Below are positions 34,198 to 46,074 of a stretch of 64,000 bases of DNA, one piece after another. Source of the DNA: Ophiocordyceps camponoti-saundersi (nom. inval.). Taxonomy: Eukaryota > Ascomycota > Sordariomycetes > Hypocreales > Ophiocordycipitaceae. The notes beneath the pieces were generated by a model. That model was not told the DNA's origin. It made no database searches and saw only the letters and a list, made by a program, of their open reading frames with translations. The stretch is from the NCBI GenBank assembly GCA_003339415.1, contig PDHQ01000035.1, positions 68,249 to 132,248 of the forward strand, in the 5' to 3' direction. Position numbers and translations under genes: made by a program. Position 1 is the stretch's first letter; the number at the start of each line of letters is the position of its first letter.

Positions 34198-34750
34198 GCA
34201 CACACACACATGCATTGTAGGTACATACATACATACTATTATAGGCATGATAAGGATGAGCGTCAGTGCAAGGGAAGGAAAAAGGGGGGAGAGGAAGACC
34301 AAATTTGCCTTCGACTGCGCTGCAAGGCACCTCTTGGCCGCCCTGCCCTGCCTGGGCGAGGCATCTTAATTGCCTGTCTATCTGTCAGTCTGTCAGTCTG
34401 TCAGCCTGTCTGCCAACCAAACCTATCCTATCAAGTCCTATCCTACCTCACCTACCAATCCTATTACAGAAGACGCAAAGCGCTAACTGCATCCTATCTA
34501 GGTGCGAACTACTAACGGCCGTTGACTCGCCCGCCAGCTCGTTTCCGCTTCTCAAGTGAGACAGCCTCACTTCTCTCTCTCTCTTATTCCTTAGCGTCCC
34601 TTTTTTTCTTTACTTTTGCTTTCCCCGACTTTACCTAGCGGTAAATGAATGGTGCAACTCCCTTGAAGCTACGGATTTCTCTTCTTCTTCTTCTAGTTCT
34701 TATCCCCTGCTTTGGCTTGTTTGCATAACCCATGCATGCTCTACGTTTAT

Positions 34751-34782
34751 ATCCGTACATACATAGGTATGTACATACGGAT
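34751..34782. repeat. ATCCGTACATAC...TACGGAT inverted repeat
   Basis: Same family as 34171-34197: arms ATCCGTA and TACGGAT around a TACATA/TATGTA core. Confidence 0.7.
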
Positions 34783-35842
34783 TACATGCAGAGATACCTG
34801 CATATGATGCCTGTATTCGTATGTATGTTTTTCCTCTCCTTTAACCCTGTCTGAGGTTTCCTCCGTGAATGCTACTCTGCGCAGCGCGTCAAGACTCAAC
34901 AAGAGAAAAGTAAAGTAAGAACTGAAAGAGAAAAAAAAACGCTTCCTTCACACTGTACGATCCTGTGTTATACCTAAATCTTAGGAGACAGGTAGATTAT
35001 ACACAGGTAATTTCCCCATCACAAGGGGCCCGTGTGGAAGAATGAAAGTACCCCGGTACGAAAAAGAAAGAAGATTGGTGGGGGGGGGGGGGGGGGGAGA
35101 GAACCCTTTTCCCCCTTTTCCCCTATCATCTATGCACACCTGCTTAGAATGACTGCAGTAGTGCGGGTTATACCCCGGCTGGAAAGAACCGTCTCCTCTT
35201 ATCATTATCATCATCTTCTTGTTCTTTACAAGTTCTATTTTGCTCCGTACAGATCACATACATAAATACATACATGGAAGAAGCAAAGGGGGAAAGAAAA
35301 GAAAGATGATGAACGGAACACCAAGGTTAGTTAGTAGCCACTCTCGTCATATATTGGATGCATGTATCCGCAAACTTATGCAGAGACGGTGGCGCCCCGT
35401 CAAGTGGAGCGCCTATTTCAATAAAATACTGCCTACGGATAATCCGTACTCCGTAGATAAAATATGTACATATGTATGTACACGATTTTTTTTTTCCTTT
35501 TGCAGTTGCCGAGGTTGCCTCTCGCCTCTTATTGCTGCTTTTCATCACCAGTTGCTCTTAGTGACTAGTGAACGGTCCCCCCCCCCGTCATTCGTCCTCC
35601 GTGCACCACTTCTGCAGACGATATTCATCCCCCGTTTTAGACTCCGTTATCTCCTGCGTGTATGTATGTACGGATATGTATTTACCTATCTACATACAGA
35701 CGCCACTCACACGCGCACACACACACGAGGGTGCTCGTCTCCGATCTCACCGACAACGGCTTCTCCCGCTAGGTGGAAGGATGTGGCGAAACCCCAAGTC
35801 CAACTCTAGTCCGCACATATGTACATATCCGTACATATGTAC

Positions 35843-35858
35843 GTATCCGTACGGATAC
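35843..35858. repeat. Perfect 16-bp palindrome
   Basis: GTATCCGTACGGATAC is its own reverse complement. It contains CCG-TA-CGG, an inverted CGG-triplet pair of the type recognised by Zn(II)2Cys6 factors. Binding is only a suggestion. Confidence 0.75.
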
Positions 35859-37744
35859 AGGCCTATGAGCCCGTCAGAGGCCCTGTATCTTTCTAGGTAC
35901 TCTGCATACTATCCATCGGTCTAACCCAATCCACACATCCAGTATCCGTACAGATATGCACACACGCGCAGACATCGGTAGCCACGTACTGCATCGATTC
36001 ACCATCCCAAATGCATCTATGCCGCGCCGTCGATTCCCACCATCGGCAGACAACCGCCGTCCCATCATCACCCATCATCCATCCATCATCCACATCATCC
36101 ATCCCTCCCCTCCCCATCCCTGACCGACGGATCGTCTCAACCTCTCAAAGCCGAGACAGGACGGAGTTTTACCACTAGCTTCACGTGATGCCTCTTCTTC
36201 CCCCCTTTTCTCTCCTCCACCCCCTTTCTTTCCCCCTCCTCCTCCTCCTCCCCACCGCCGGCCCGCACCAAGAAAAGAAAAAGGTCCCCCCCCTCCATTT
36301 TCATTCAGTCATTTCATCAACACACCCCCTTCCCCCCCCCTTCCCATGTATTAGGTAGCTTGACATGTCCCTCTCTTTTGGACACCGTTTCGAAACAGGA
36401 ACCAAGAAGTAAGGCAGAGTGTCGCAGACTTTTTTTTTATTTCATTCATTTATTTTTAATTCTCTCCTGTGAAAAATGGGTCCAACTCCATAATCCAAGG
36501 GGCGGGAAAATAAGGGAAGGATAAGTGGTGAAGTAAAAAAAAAAAGAAGATTTAAAAAAAAATCAAATAGTGAATCAAATGCACGACGCTGGTCCCTCCT
36601 CCTCCTCCTTTTCCTTCTGCTCATCGGCCTCTTACCACGCGGCCTTTTCCGAGGAGGGGAGAGAAGAACGAGAAGAAAAGCAATGAGGCAAGTTAAGGGG
36701 TGGCGATCACCGGTACGGCTACGTGCATATGTACATATTTATGTACCTACATAAATATGAACATATCCGTATGCACACACACACTCACAGCGCAAGTTCT
36801 CGACTCATGACCGTTCCCCCCCCCCTTATCCGTACACGATCCGTACACGGCCCCCCTTTATCCTTATCCTTATCCTTCTTTCTCATCCGTAGCTCATCTC
36901 TCCCTTTTTCCTCCTTCTTCGTGACCCTTCCATGTCAGCGCTACGCCTCGCGCCTCGGCTCATGTTCTCGTAGGGCGCTTTCCCTTTCGACGCTTTATTC
37001 CGACGCGCCCGATTCATGCATCCGTGCTTTCGTCATGCGTCGTCGTCGTCGTCGTCGTCGTCGTCTCTCCCCCTCCCCCCCCCCTACTCCTCCTCTCCCT
37101 CGTCGCAGACCTCCGTCATCGAGATGACGCTACCTTTTCTTGACGCCAGCAATCCACGCCTCTCCCCCTTCTCACCTCCGTCTCGACAACCTGCCTTGTA
37201 CAGACATACATATGTAGATAGCACCTATGTATGTACGGATATGGAATCATCTAATCCCTCTCGGCGGCGCGGCGCACGTCCATCCAGCTCTTACCAGGTT
37301 GCTACTGAAGAGGCGAAAAAGACAATCGTTCATCCTCGTCACAACACCCATTCCTCACGTGCCTGAACAGCATTGCTCGACGACGACCCTGGCACATTCA
37401 CTGCCCGTAGGAAGCCGCAACGGTCCCCTCGCCTACGGCCGGGGCCAAACAAATTGACATCGTATGTGTATTCGTTGCCATCTTCGTATTCTCATGGCCT
37501 CAGCAAGACAAGCCAAAAGGGGCATTTCAAGCTGAAGAGTAGGGCCTCGCTTCCAACCTATTGTACAAGGGAATCGTCCCAGCCAAACTGTACCCCCTTT
37601 TCTTCCTTCTATGCATTTTTCTTCCTCGCGGTGTCGCGCATCCCTTTTATCAAGCCGTCTTCGCAAAAGAACAACAGCCGCCGACCTCCACCATGAGATT
37701 CACGTCACCGCATCGTCAGCTTCGCACCCCCCCGCTTGCCCAAC

Positions 37745-40174
37745 TCACAGCCATCCCTTTTCGTAAATGTACGTCTCCAGGTCGACGACGCTGCGGAAGC
37801 TGTGGCTTACCATGACGCCCAAAGGCTTCGGCGGCTGACGCTCGTCCGGATGGTCAGGCATGCCGCCGTCCACTCTCCTTCTCAAGTCGACCTTTCTCGT
37901 CACTGCCGCGTTCTGCGCCTCCTCGTCTCTGCTCTCGTCGCAGAGCCGGCGGCAGAGGCGGGAGTACACATCCACATAGTGGCCATCTCCAAAGGCGTCC
38001 CTCCATCTGGCCCTGAAATCTTCACCCTCGACCACATCGCAGAGCGAGGGCAGGTTCTGCACCGAGTCGAGACAAATCTTGTTATCCCGTACCAAGGCTT
38101 CTCGGTACGCTGGCTGATATGGGTTGCCGTCGGCGTTGAGCGCCAACGGCGGCGGGGCCGACCGCTTCATCTCCCTCGTCTTCAGCCTGATCAGCCCGGC
38201 CGCCTCATATCCGAGTGGCGCGTCTTGGTTGAAGCATTTCGCTTCGTGCTCCGGGAAGAGGTGGTCGAGCACCCGTAGCTTGTGCTGCTTCAGGTGATCA
38301 TCTTCTCTATCGAGCCGGCACGATAGAATGCAACCGGCGCAGAGTCGTTGGTGCGGCGGTGAGTCAGACCGAACAGCTGACGTGAAGAATTCCTCTAGCA
38401 TCTCGTAGCCGCAGGATGAGCAGAAGATGAGGTGTTTCCCCAAAATTTGAGGATACCACTTCAATTCGTCGCGATCAGGCATCTCCAGACCGAGACGCAC
38501 CGGCTTCACCAAATCGTACATGGCCTGTTTGAGCTCATTCTCCTTGCCTGTCTTGTTATTATATCGTAGATCGGAAATGCGATACAAGGCATCGAGAAAG
38601 ACGGGAACGGCGAGCGTGTAGTTGGGCGTTGTGTAGAGGAAATCGCGGAACGCCATGCCCTTGTCAAACAGGAGTCCAAGTCTCAGGGCCTTGGCCTTCA
38701 TGAAGGCCTTGAGGATGATGGCAAAGAAGCCGCGCTGGACGACGTCACGGCTCTCAGGGCCCCACGTCAGCCCGTACGTGTTGGCTCTCGGGTGTTCGAA
38801 TGGCATCCCCCAGTGGTAGCGTGGATAAAAGTCAAAGGCGCTGACGACCGGGTTGCCGTCCTTGCGCCGCTGTCCGTTGACTTCATGGATCAGGTCTAGC
38901 AGACAGATGACGTCTCCGAAATGAATCAGCGGGCAGTCGTAGATGCCGATCATCTCAACCAGGGGACAGGCGCGGAGAATGACAGCAAGCATGCGTCGGT
39001 CAAGCATGGGCACCTTGTTGAAATACAAGACCTTGAGCGCGGTGCGCCGCAGAAAGATGTTGCTCGCTAGGTAGCCCGTGCAGTCAGTCTCTCGTCTTGT
39101 TCAAGCCCGACTTGGGAGGCTACATCGTACTCATCAACTGCAGCCGCATGAGGCATAATAAGACCTGAGGGTTGAAGATCTGGCTGGGGACGACCATGCG
39201 GAACTGAGACGAATTCCTGATATGCTCGATGTCATTTATCTGGCGCGCGAGATCGATGAGCGAAGCAGTAAGATGGCCCATCTCCGGCTCATCATGTATC
39301 TGAAGGCGGCGATGGATTTCGGCGATAGACCTATAGATTGCCGACTCGGCTTGTAGAGCATGTTCGAACCAGCCGGTCGAGCGATGATGGCATAACTCGC
39401 CGACCGTATAGGCGGGCGCGACGACTACAAAGGCCGCGGCCGGACCTTTCATGTACAGTTCGCCTGCGTAAAAGTCCCATACTTTCTATCATCTGCGTTA
39501 ACTTGACTCATAATAAGGAAGAGTGTCGACAGAGCAGACGCCGACTTACCGTGCTAGCGAGCAGTGAGTTCCAAGTCTGAGAGGAGGTCATGGCAACGGT
39601 GAGCACCGCCTTGTAGCCACTGGCAAAGATGAGCTGAGCCACAATGCCTCCGATGTCCGCGCTATCGAGGAATCGCAAGAGGCCATTATCCATGCCATCA
39701 GCGGTCGCCTTTGCCTCATGGTCAAAGCCGCCTTGGCCAAGATCTTCGCGGAAGACAAGTAAAGCCTATATAATGGCGATTTAGTGTTTTTTTTTTACCT
39801 TTTCGTCAGATGACATGAGATGGACTGACCCTGGTGAGGCGAGAATGAGCAACAAAGGCACCCGGATCAGAGCTGTTGCATCCCCGGAGATACTCAAGTC
39901 TAGTAGGTCGAGTCGAGTTTTCCTCTATCATTCGGCCAGCGATTTCGAGCATCTCGGCATGTGACTTGTTGGTGACTGCGGGATGGAAGCCCTCTCTTAG
40001 CAGACGCTGCTGAGATAGCGTCATGTTATACCGGGCGATGGCTGCGAAAGGTTAGCTATATTTGCCGGCAAACTAGGAGAAGAGACGAAGTAAAACCGCA
40101 CCTTTGGGAGGGTCTTGATGATCGGGCCTGAGGGATGGGGCCCTGGGGCCGCGCGTGTTCTTGGGGCGACCCAT
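37745..40174 (-). CDS. Uncharacterised conserved-looking protein with a CxxC pair
   Basis: Five exons (40102-40174, 39830-40041, 39550-39765, 39131-39485, 37745-39066) give 725 aa. Every junction keeps frame, and the fourth exon opens with KVWDFYAGELYMKGPAA. The last intron (39067-39130) is less certain because its donor is GTACGA. Residues 1-30 are basic and Pro-rich. The middle is helical in appearance. From about residue 285 there are leucine-rich, F-box/LRR-like stretches (ALKVLYFNKVPMLDRRML, RACPLVEMIGIYDCPL). A CxxC-x(about 27)-CxxC pattern (FCSSCGYEM...LCAGCILSC) in the C-terminal half suggests a zinc site. I do not recognise the family and assign no function. The C-terminus HSFRSVVDLETYIYEKGWL looks intact. 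Confidence 0.75.
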
Positions 40175-41575
40175 GGAGAATGATGAGGTTGTGTGTTTCG
40201 CTGTGGGCGAGTTGAAAAGGCGAAGGATCACGAAAAGAGTTGTTTTGCCGAGGAAGAAAAAAGAGGCAAAGAAAAGCTTCTTCGTCTTCACTAAGCAAAC
40301 GAGATGGAAGTGGCAGAGGAGAGAGTGATGTTTGCGGCAAACGGTGAGAGGTATGAAGGCTGTGAAGGAAAGAAAGGTTGGGGAGGTGGTGAATGACGCA
40401 GGCTGGAAGGTAACCGGAGAATATAGGGCTGGCTATTTCTAATTTCCCCAGAAGTCTTCTTTCATGCTTTTGGTGTGCGATAACGAATAAGGAATGATGA
40501 CGAGTTTGATGTTGATAAGCTGTGACTCAAAAGCCTGCTGTGAATAGGTAGGTAGGTCGGAAGCTACGTGAGTAGGTGGGAGGTATGGCCAGAGTCAAAT
40601 CAGACGGCGCAGAGCCTCAAGCTCGTCCAGAATGTTGTAGCGGAAGCAACATCTGCCGCAGTAGCACCATTTTGTAAGGCCTATGTATGTATGTATGTAT
40701 TGTGACTGGCCGGTCTTTTGAAGGACGGCAGCTTGTTATATTGGAGAAGTCGGACGAGGAGGACAGGCAACGTAGGTAATGTCTCCGTACAGTGGCCAGT
40801 CGCAGCCGGAGTTTCGACGAGAGGATCGGTCGAGACTTGTCAGCTCAGCCTTTATCCTAGCGAAAGGCTTTGTCTAGAGCGAATGTTTGGGGTAAAGCCG
40901 TAAGACAATAGCTGGCAATTTTACACGGTGATGATACTTTGTCCAGCCCGTTGCCGCTCCGGGCCCGGCTTCTCTTCCCCCTCCTCCCCCCCCTCCCCCC
41001 CCCCCCCCCCCCCCCCCTCTCCCCACCATCTCCCCCACACAACCAGGGCTGGGCACGTGATAGCATCACGACACCTACCATGCATGTTCGTGATCCCATA
41101 TCTGCCTGCACGCATATGCATGCTATATAGTATATGTATACACCTCCTCTGAGGCTACTCATACATAGGTAGGTAGGTATGTATGGAGTATGTAGGTAGG
41201 TAGGTAATGCACCGATGTTCGTTGCAGAATACTACTACCTTCCAAGACTAAAAAGAAGAATCCCTCTTCTTGGACCTTCATCACGCTCTGTTAAGCCACA
41301 CTCCTTCATGCGACTGCTATACCCAAAGGACGACAGGAGGTTCCTGCCAACCTTTCCCCCATAGCGCCCTGAAATGCGTCATGCCTCATCCAAATTCCCA
41401 TCGCCCAACGCCATCGTCAATGATAGACCCTTCCGGCCCAGGGGTAGTAGGTATGTAGATATGCCGAATTCAAGAAACAGAAGAAAAGAGAAAAAAAAGA
41501 GTCCGCCGCGCCATTAATGATGTATGTACAATCCTCTCAACCACGCATGCTCGTCGAGAGAAACAAACAGTATCG
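40175..41575. other. Intergenic between the unknown gene start and the histidine kinase end
   Basis: No gene is seen. It holds a TATG microsatellite (40682-40700), a poly-C run (about 40985-41017) and GTAGGTAG repeats (about 41165-41205). Confidence 0.55.
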
Positions 41576-44500
41576 TCACGCTCCAGCCGGTACAGCAATG
41601 TTCCGCCATTTGCCCACCAGCTCCTCGATCTTGGGCATCAACTCGGGAATACGAAACGGCTTCGAGATGACATCGTCCTGCGACACCGGTAAGCCTCCTC
41701 GCCACATGGAAACAAAAAAGACGGCTTGACACTCACGATGCCTGCTGCCTTGGCGTCCTCGATTTGCTCGGGACGCGCATAGGCCGTGACGGCGATGATG
41801 GGTATGTGCTTCACAATCGTACCCTCTTTCTCGAGTTCCCGGATCCTCCTCGCGCAAGTCATGCCGTCCATGACAGGCATCTCCAGGTCCATGAGGATGA
41901 CGGAGATATCGACGCCTTCGGACTCGTGCCCGGCCCAGAACCTCGACTTTTCCAGTGTCTGGAGCGCCTCACGTCCATGATTTGCCACGAACGTGTTGTT
42001 GCCGCAGCTGCGCAGCTGCCGTTGTAGCACCTTCTGATTGACAATATTGTCTTCGACGATGAGCACGTCAAACAGTGATTGTCCGGCCTTGTCCCTGGCC
42101 TCTCGGCCGGCTGTCACGTTGCCTGGCGCCGCAGCCGGCGCTGCCTGCGTCCTGCGGCCGATCCTGAATGTCGACGTGCGTTCGAATCCCGACGGGGGAT
42201 TCACACATTTACGGCTCTGTATGTAAAAGTTGAATTTGCTGCCCTCGCCCCTGACCGATGTTACGCCGACCTGTCCGCCCTGCATCTCCGTCAAGATCCT
42301 CGAGATGAAGAGGCCCAGGCCCGAGCCACCGTACTTGACATGTGTGCGTGGCGTCGCCTGCTGGAACCGCTGGAACAGCAACTTGAGCTCCTCCTCGGCC
42401 AAGCCAGGACCCGTGTCCTCGACCGAACAGTGAAAGTTGATCCGTTCGCCCGAGCCCCACTCGGCCTCGTTCTCAATGTCCATTCCTGTGGTGCGTTGGC
42501 CGTCGATCCTGTCAAAGTAGAGCACGCCCTTGCTGGTCACTTCGCTAATGTCCTTGGACGCCGACAGGGAGACGATGATTCTTCGCTTGTCGCGCCCCTG
42601 GGTGAACTTGATGGCGTTGGTCATGAGATTGATGAGCACCTGTCGCAGCCGCGAAGGGTCGAGTTTGGCCCACTCGACTCCATGCCTCTCGAAGCTGTCG
42701 TCGACGCTCAGCTCCAGCTCAATGTCGTGTGCCTGAAGTTCCGATTCAAACATCTTTAGCGCACGCTGCACCGCCGTCACCGGTTGCTCATCTACCGGCG
42801 TTACCGCCAGAAGGTTGGAGTCGAGCTTGGAGAGCGTTAGAATGTCGTCAACAATACGTTTCTGATGACTGGCGCAGAGGTTGATGGTGTTGGCGGCGTC
42901 CAGACAGGCTTCGAGGAAAGTGTCGAGTTGGCCTTCATCTCTGTGCGCGGAGAAAGTCACGATGCTGTTCGAGATCTGATCGGCGCACTGCAACACTGCC
43001 GAAAGCGGATTGCGCATTTCGTGGCTGGTGATGTCAATGAAGTTCTCCTGCTGGCGCTTCAGCTCCACGGCTTCCTCCCTTCGTTCGCTCTGCACCTTCT
43101 CGGCCCACTTCTGGGACGAGATGTCGGTGATGCAGCCGAATATTGACTTGAGTCCGCCGTCGGCATCCTGCTCCGGATATGCGCTCATGAGAGCCCACGT
43201 GTCTATGGTGTTGGAGCCTCTCTGTTGCCTGTGGTTGAACCTGAACTCAACCGAAATCGTGACGCGCTCGTCGAGCAGCTTCTGCCACGCTTCTTCCACT
43301 GACGGCCTATCCTCCGCCCTGACGCTGTTCATCCATGCAAGCTTCGTTTCGTCGAAGCGCGAGTGCCGCGATATCTGCCACCACATGTCGTTGCAGTAGT
43401 TGATGCGCCCATGGCAGTCGGCGATGAACATGCCGACAGGCGCAAACTCGGCCATGCGCGTGAACCTGTATTCGCTCTCGTTTGCTTCCTGCGTTCGCAG
43501 CAGTAGCTGCATTGAGAGTTCTTGGCGATCCAGGGCCGCCAGCCGCGCCGCACGTTGGCCGCGACGGATTTCCTCCTCAACCAACACCACCGAAGCCATC
43601 GACGTCGCCAGCTGCCGAGACAGAAGGTGGATGAATAGCTTGTAGTTGTCATCGTACGGCCGCCGCGGGTTCAAGCCAAGTACGACAAAGCCGGTCGCGG
43701 CCTCCTTAGTCGTCGGCACCACGGGAAAGATGACAATAGTAGTGCACGGGTCGCCGAAACCTCTCCATTCGATTCCCTCCAAAAGGTGCTTTGGCAGGGA
43801 TCCGTCTCCTGCGGACAGGACCAGGGGCTCGCCACCGCCCTGTATACACTGCCGCATGTATGGCGCAAATCCCTCTTCTGCCGTTCTCAGATCCAGATAG
43901 GCTGGAGCGGCGGCATGTCCTTCGGGCACGCCTGGAGAGCCCTCGAGAACGATTTGCGGCGAATGCATGAAGCTGCCAGACTGTAAAGACGATACCTCGC
44001 TCTCCCCATCTTCCTTTATAGAGTAGATGAGACTGAAAGGAACGTCGTGCTCGTTATATTCCAACCCCTTCTGAACCTGAGGCCAGAAGCCGCCCACAGT
44101 TGTCGCTGTGGCGGTCCTCTCTCCCAACTCCCGTAGGGTCAGCATACGACGGTCATTGATCCGACGCAGCGTGTGTTCGAAGGCCGGGTTGTACAAGCCC
44201 ACCACTTCGCCCTCGACTCCGACCAAGGGCACGATGGCCCAGGAGAAGAAAGTTTCTTCGAGAAAATCGTGGCGATTAAGAAACAGCTGATTATCGTGCT
44301 TCATAATGGCCTGACCGTATTCCTTTGCGCTCTTGAAGATGGGTTCGATCTCATCCCAGATCTCGGCCCAACCTTCCTTATAGGGCATACCCATGAGCGA
44401 TGGATGCTTACGGCCAGCCAATTCGATGTATGCAGCGTTGTATATGCATATGAGCTCGGGACCCCAGTACATGGCAGCAGGGTGAGGACTGCCCATGATC

Positions 44501-46074
44501 AGGTTTGACATGGCTCTCAGATCGTTTGACCATTCGCATAAAGGGCCCAAGGGCGTCGAGGCCCAATCCAACGATTTGGCGAACTTGATATGGTCGGGAA
44601 GGTTATCGGAGAAGGGGATTCTCGTCCAATCAAAGACGGATTTGGTGGGCTGCAGCTGCAGCACCTGGTTGGTGAACTCGTCCGGATGACGACGGCTATC
44701 GTCAAGGTTCGGCTCAGTCGCCAAACTGGTGAAGCTTGGTAGACGGTCTTGGTGGAGACCGTCGGAGGCCGCATTGCCGAAGTAGTCTGGAAGATCGGAG
44801 TTGTCTCCCTCCGGAGTCATGGGTATGGATTGGGTGAGGGGCGACTCAACCACAGAATGGCCGGATTCGAAGGAAGAACGGCGAGACAGATGAAGTTGGG
44901 AGACGCGGGGCGAGATCACGGTGCTAATAAAGCGAAACCTCTGACGCAATGTCGTAGCAGTCCAATTAGAGCCTCCGTATTGGTGGGTAGGCACGAACGA
45001 GCAGGACGTTTCGCTGTTGTTGAGGCAATAGGCCCAGGCCTTGAATCGATCGAAGCCTTCAGAGGCGTTGCCTCCAGAGTCGAGGGCCAGCGAGGCGCAA
45101 AGGTCTGGGCAGGATCGCATAGCGGTATTGTAGTACAGGATGTTCAGCCCCGACTGGTTCGCATCCGGGGGGGTAAATATATCGACGAGAAAGGTCGGTC
45201 GGTCGTCGTGTTCGACGAGCTCGATGGCGCCAATGTTCTGCACTCGTTGCAAGCTCGCGGGAAGACTGCGGCCGTCGGGGCTTAATCTTGGTAGAGAAAG
45301 GTCGAGCGAAGAGCTCAGACTACTGCCCGTCATGGCTGGACTAGAGCAGACGCTGGCGCGAGGGAGCTTGACGGTGGTGATGCTGGGCGCGTCATCGCGA
45401 GAACGCGAGAGCATACCCATGTCGGAGGACAGAGAATTGGCCGGGCGAGCGAGGGGCCTCGGGGGTGCGTGGGAGAAAACGGGCGACGGTGAGAAGTGAC
45501 CATCACGAGGAACCTGCAAAGTCGAAGGAGGCACGGACGGGGAAGGAATCGAGGACGAAGATAGCATCTCGAAGCGGCGGGGCGACGAGGCCAAGGTCCG
45601 GGGCTTCTTGGCGGGAGCCTGATGCATGGCAGTATCGTCGTGCCTCGGTAGGTGACGCTTGGCGGGCTGACTGCGGGTACGCGACGACCTGGCGGAGGCA
45701 CTATGATGCTGGGGCTGATGGTGGCGAAAATATAGAGCGCGGTAGTGAGAGGTGAGAGCGGCGTCCGAGGACGATGAGGATTGCGCCGAGGACGAAGGGT
45801 CGGGGCGATCAGCAGAAGCCCATGGTGGAGCGGGAGGGCCGGGATGGCGCCTGTGAGACTGTCGAAGACGACGCCGGTTTTCGGGGATCGCTTCGACGTA
45901 GGGAGGAGGAGCGGAGGCAATGGCCGCGATAGTCGGAGGCGGCGCCGAAGGAGTTGTGGTAGGAGGTGTAGGACGAGTAGGATTTGTCGCCGTAGGAGTA
46001 GGACTGGTAGACTTTGAGGGAGCAGGATGTGGTGGGCGGGTGCGGGATGCAGCGCCGTTGCCTGGCGGCTGCAT
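41576..46074 (-). CDS. Hybrid sensor histidine kinase (PAS-HisKA-HATPase-REC)
   Basis: Exons 41737-46074 and 41576-41677 (intron 59 nt, phase 0, joining KAAGI to DDVISKPF) encode 1479 aa. Fungal hybrid kinases autophosphorylate on His, pass phosphate to their own receiver Asp, then to an HPt protein (Ypd1 type). The first 230 residues are disordered and Pro/Ser-rich. Next comes a large sensory region, including a segment around WTRIPFSDNLPDHIKFAKSL that looks like the GAF/PAS part of related kinases, and a PAS domain near 905-990 (MAEFAPVGMFIADCHGRI). The H-box is FIDITSHEMRNPLSAV, with His1018. The ATPase has LINLMTNAIKF, VEDTGPG and GGSGLGLFIS. The receiver begins DVLIVEDN; the phosphoacceptor is Asp1396 (LMDLEMP) and the conserved Lys lies in SKPF. 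No transmembrane segment is apparent, so it is probably cytosolic. The fungal HHK group is not assigned. Confidence 0.95.

Larger units (their letters stand above)
33268..37236. repeat. Dispersed TCCGTA/TACGGA motif cluster
   Basis: By eye about 25 copies of TCCGTA or its complement lie in about 4 kb, often combined with ACATATGT, TACATA or CCG-CGG palindromes. About two would be expected by chance. Examples are at 33271, 33660-33700, 33826-33845, 34171-34197, 34751-34782, 35431-35457, 35837-35858, 36766, 36827-36850 and 37218. Confidence 0.7.
32303..37744. other. 5.4-kb gene-poor intergenic region
   Basis: No coding sequence can be supported. The first 500 bp are purine-rich and include the Meu6-like promoter. 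The rest is normal-GC DNA, not RIP-damaged, with many simple repeats (CGTCGT at 37037-37065, CA/TACA runs, G and C homopolymers) and a striking excess of TCCGTA/TACGGA motifs between about 33.27 and 37.24 kb. Species-specific genes or a non-coding RNA cannot be excluded. Confidence 0.6.

Noticed and set aside
33268..37236. Telomere-like or CRISPR-like array
   Set aside because: The TCCGTA/TACGGA motifs are irregularly spaced in both orientations, with no direct repeat-spacer order and no TTAGGG.
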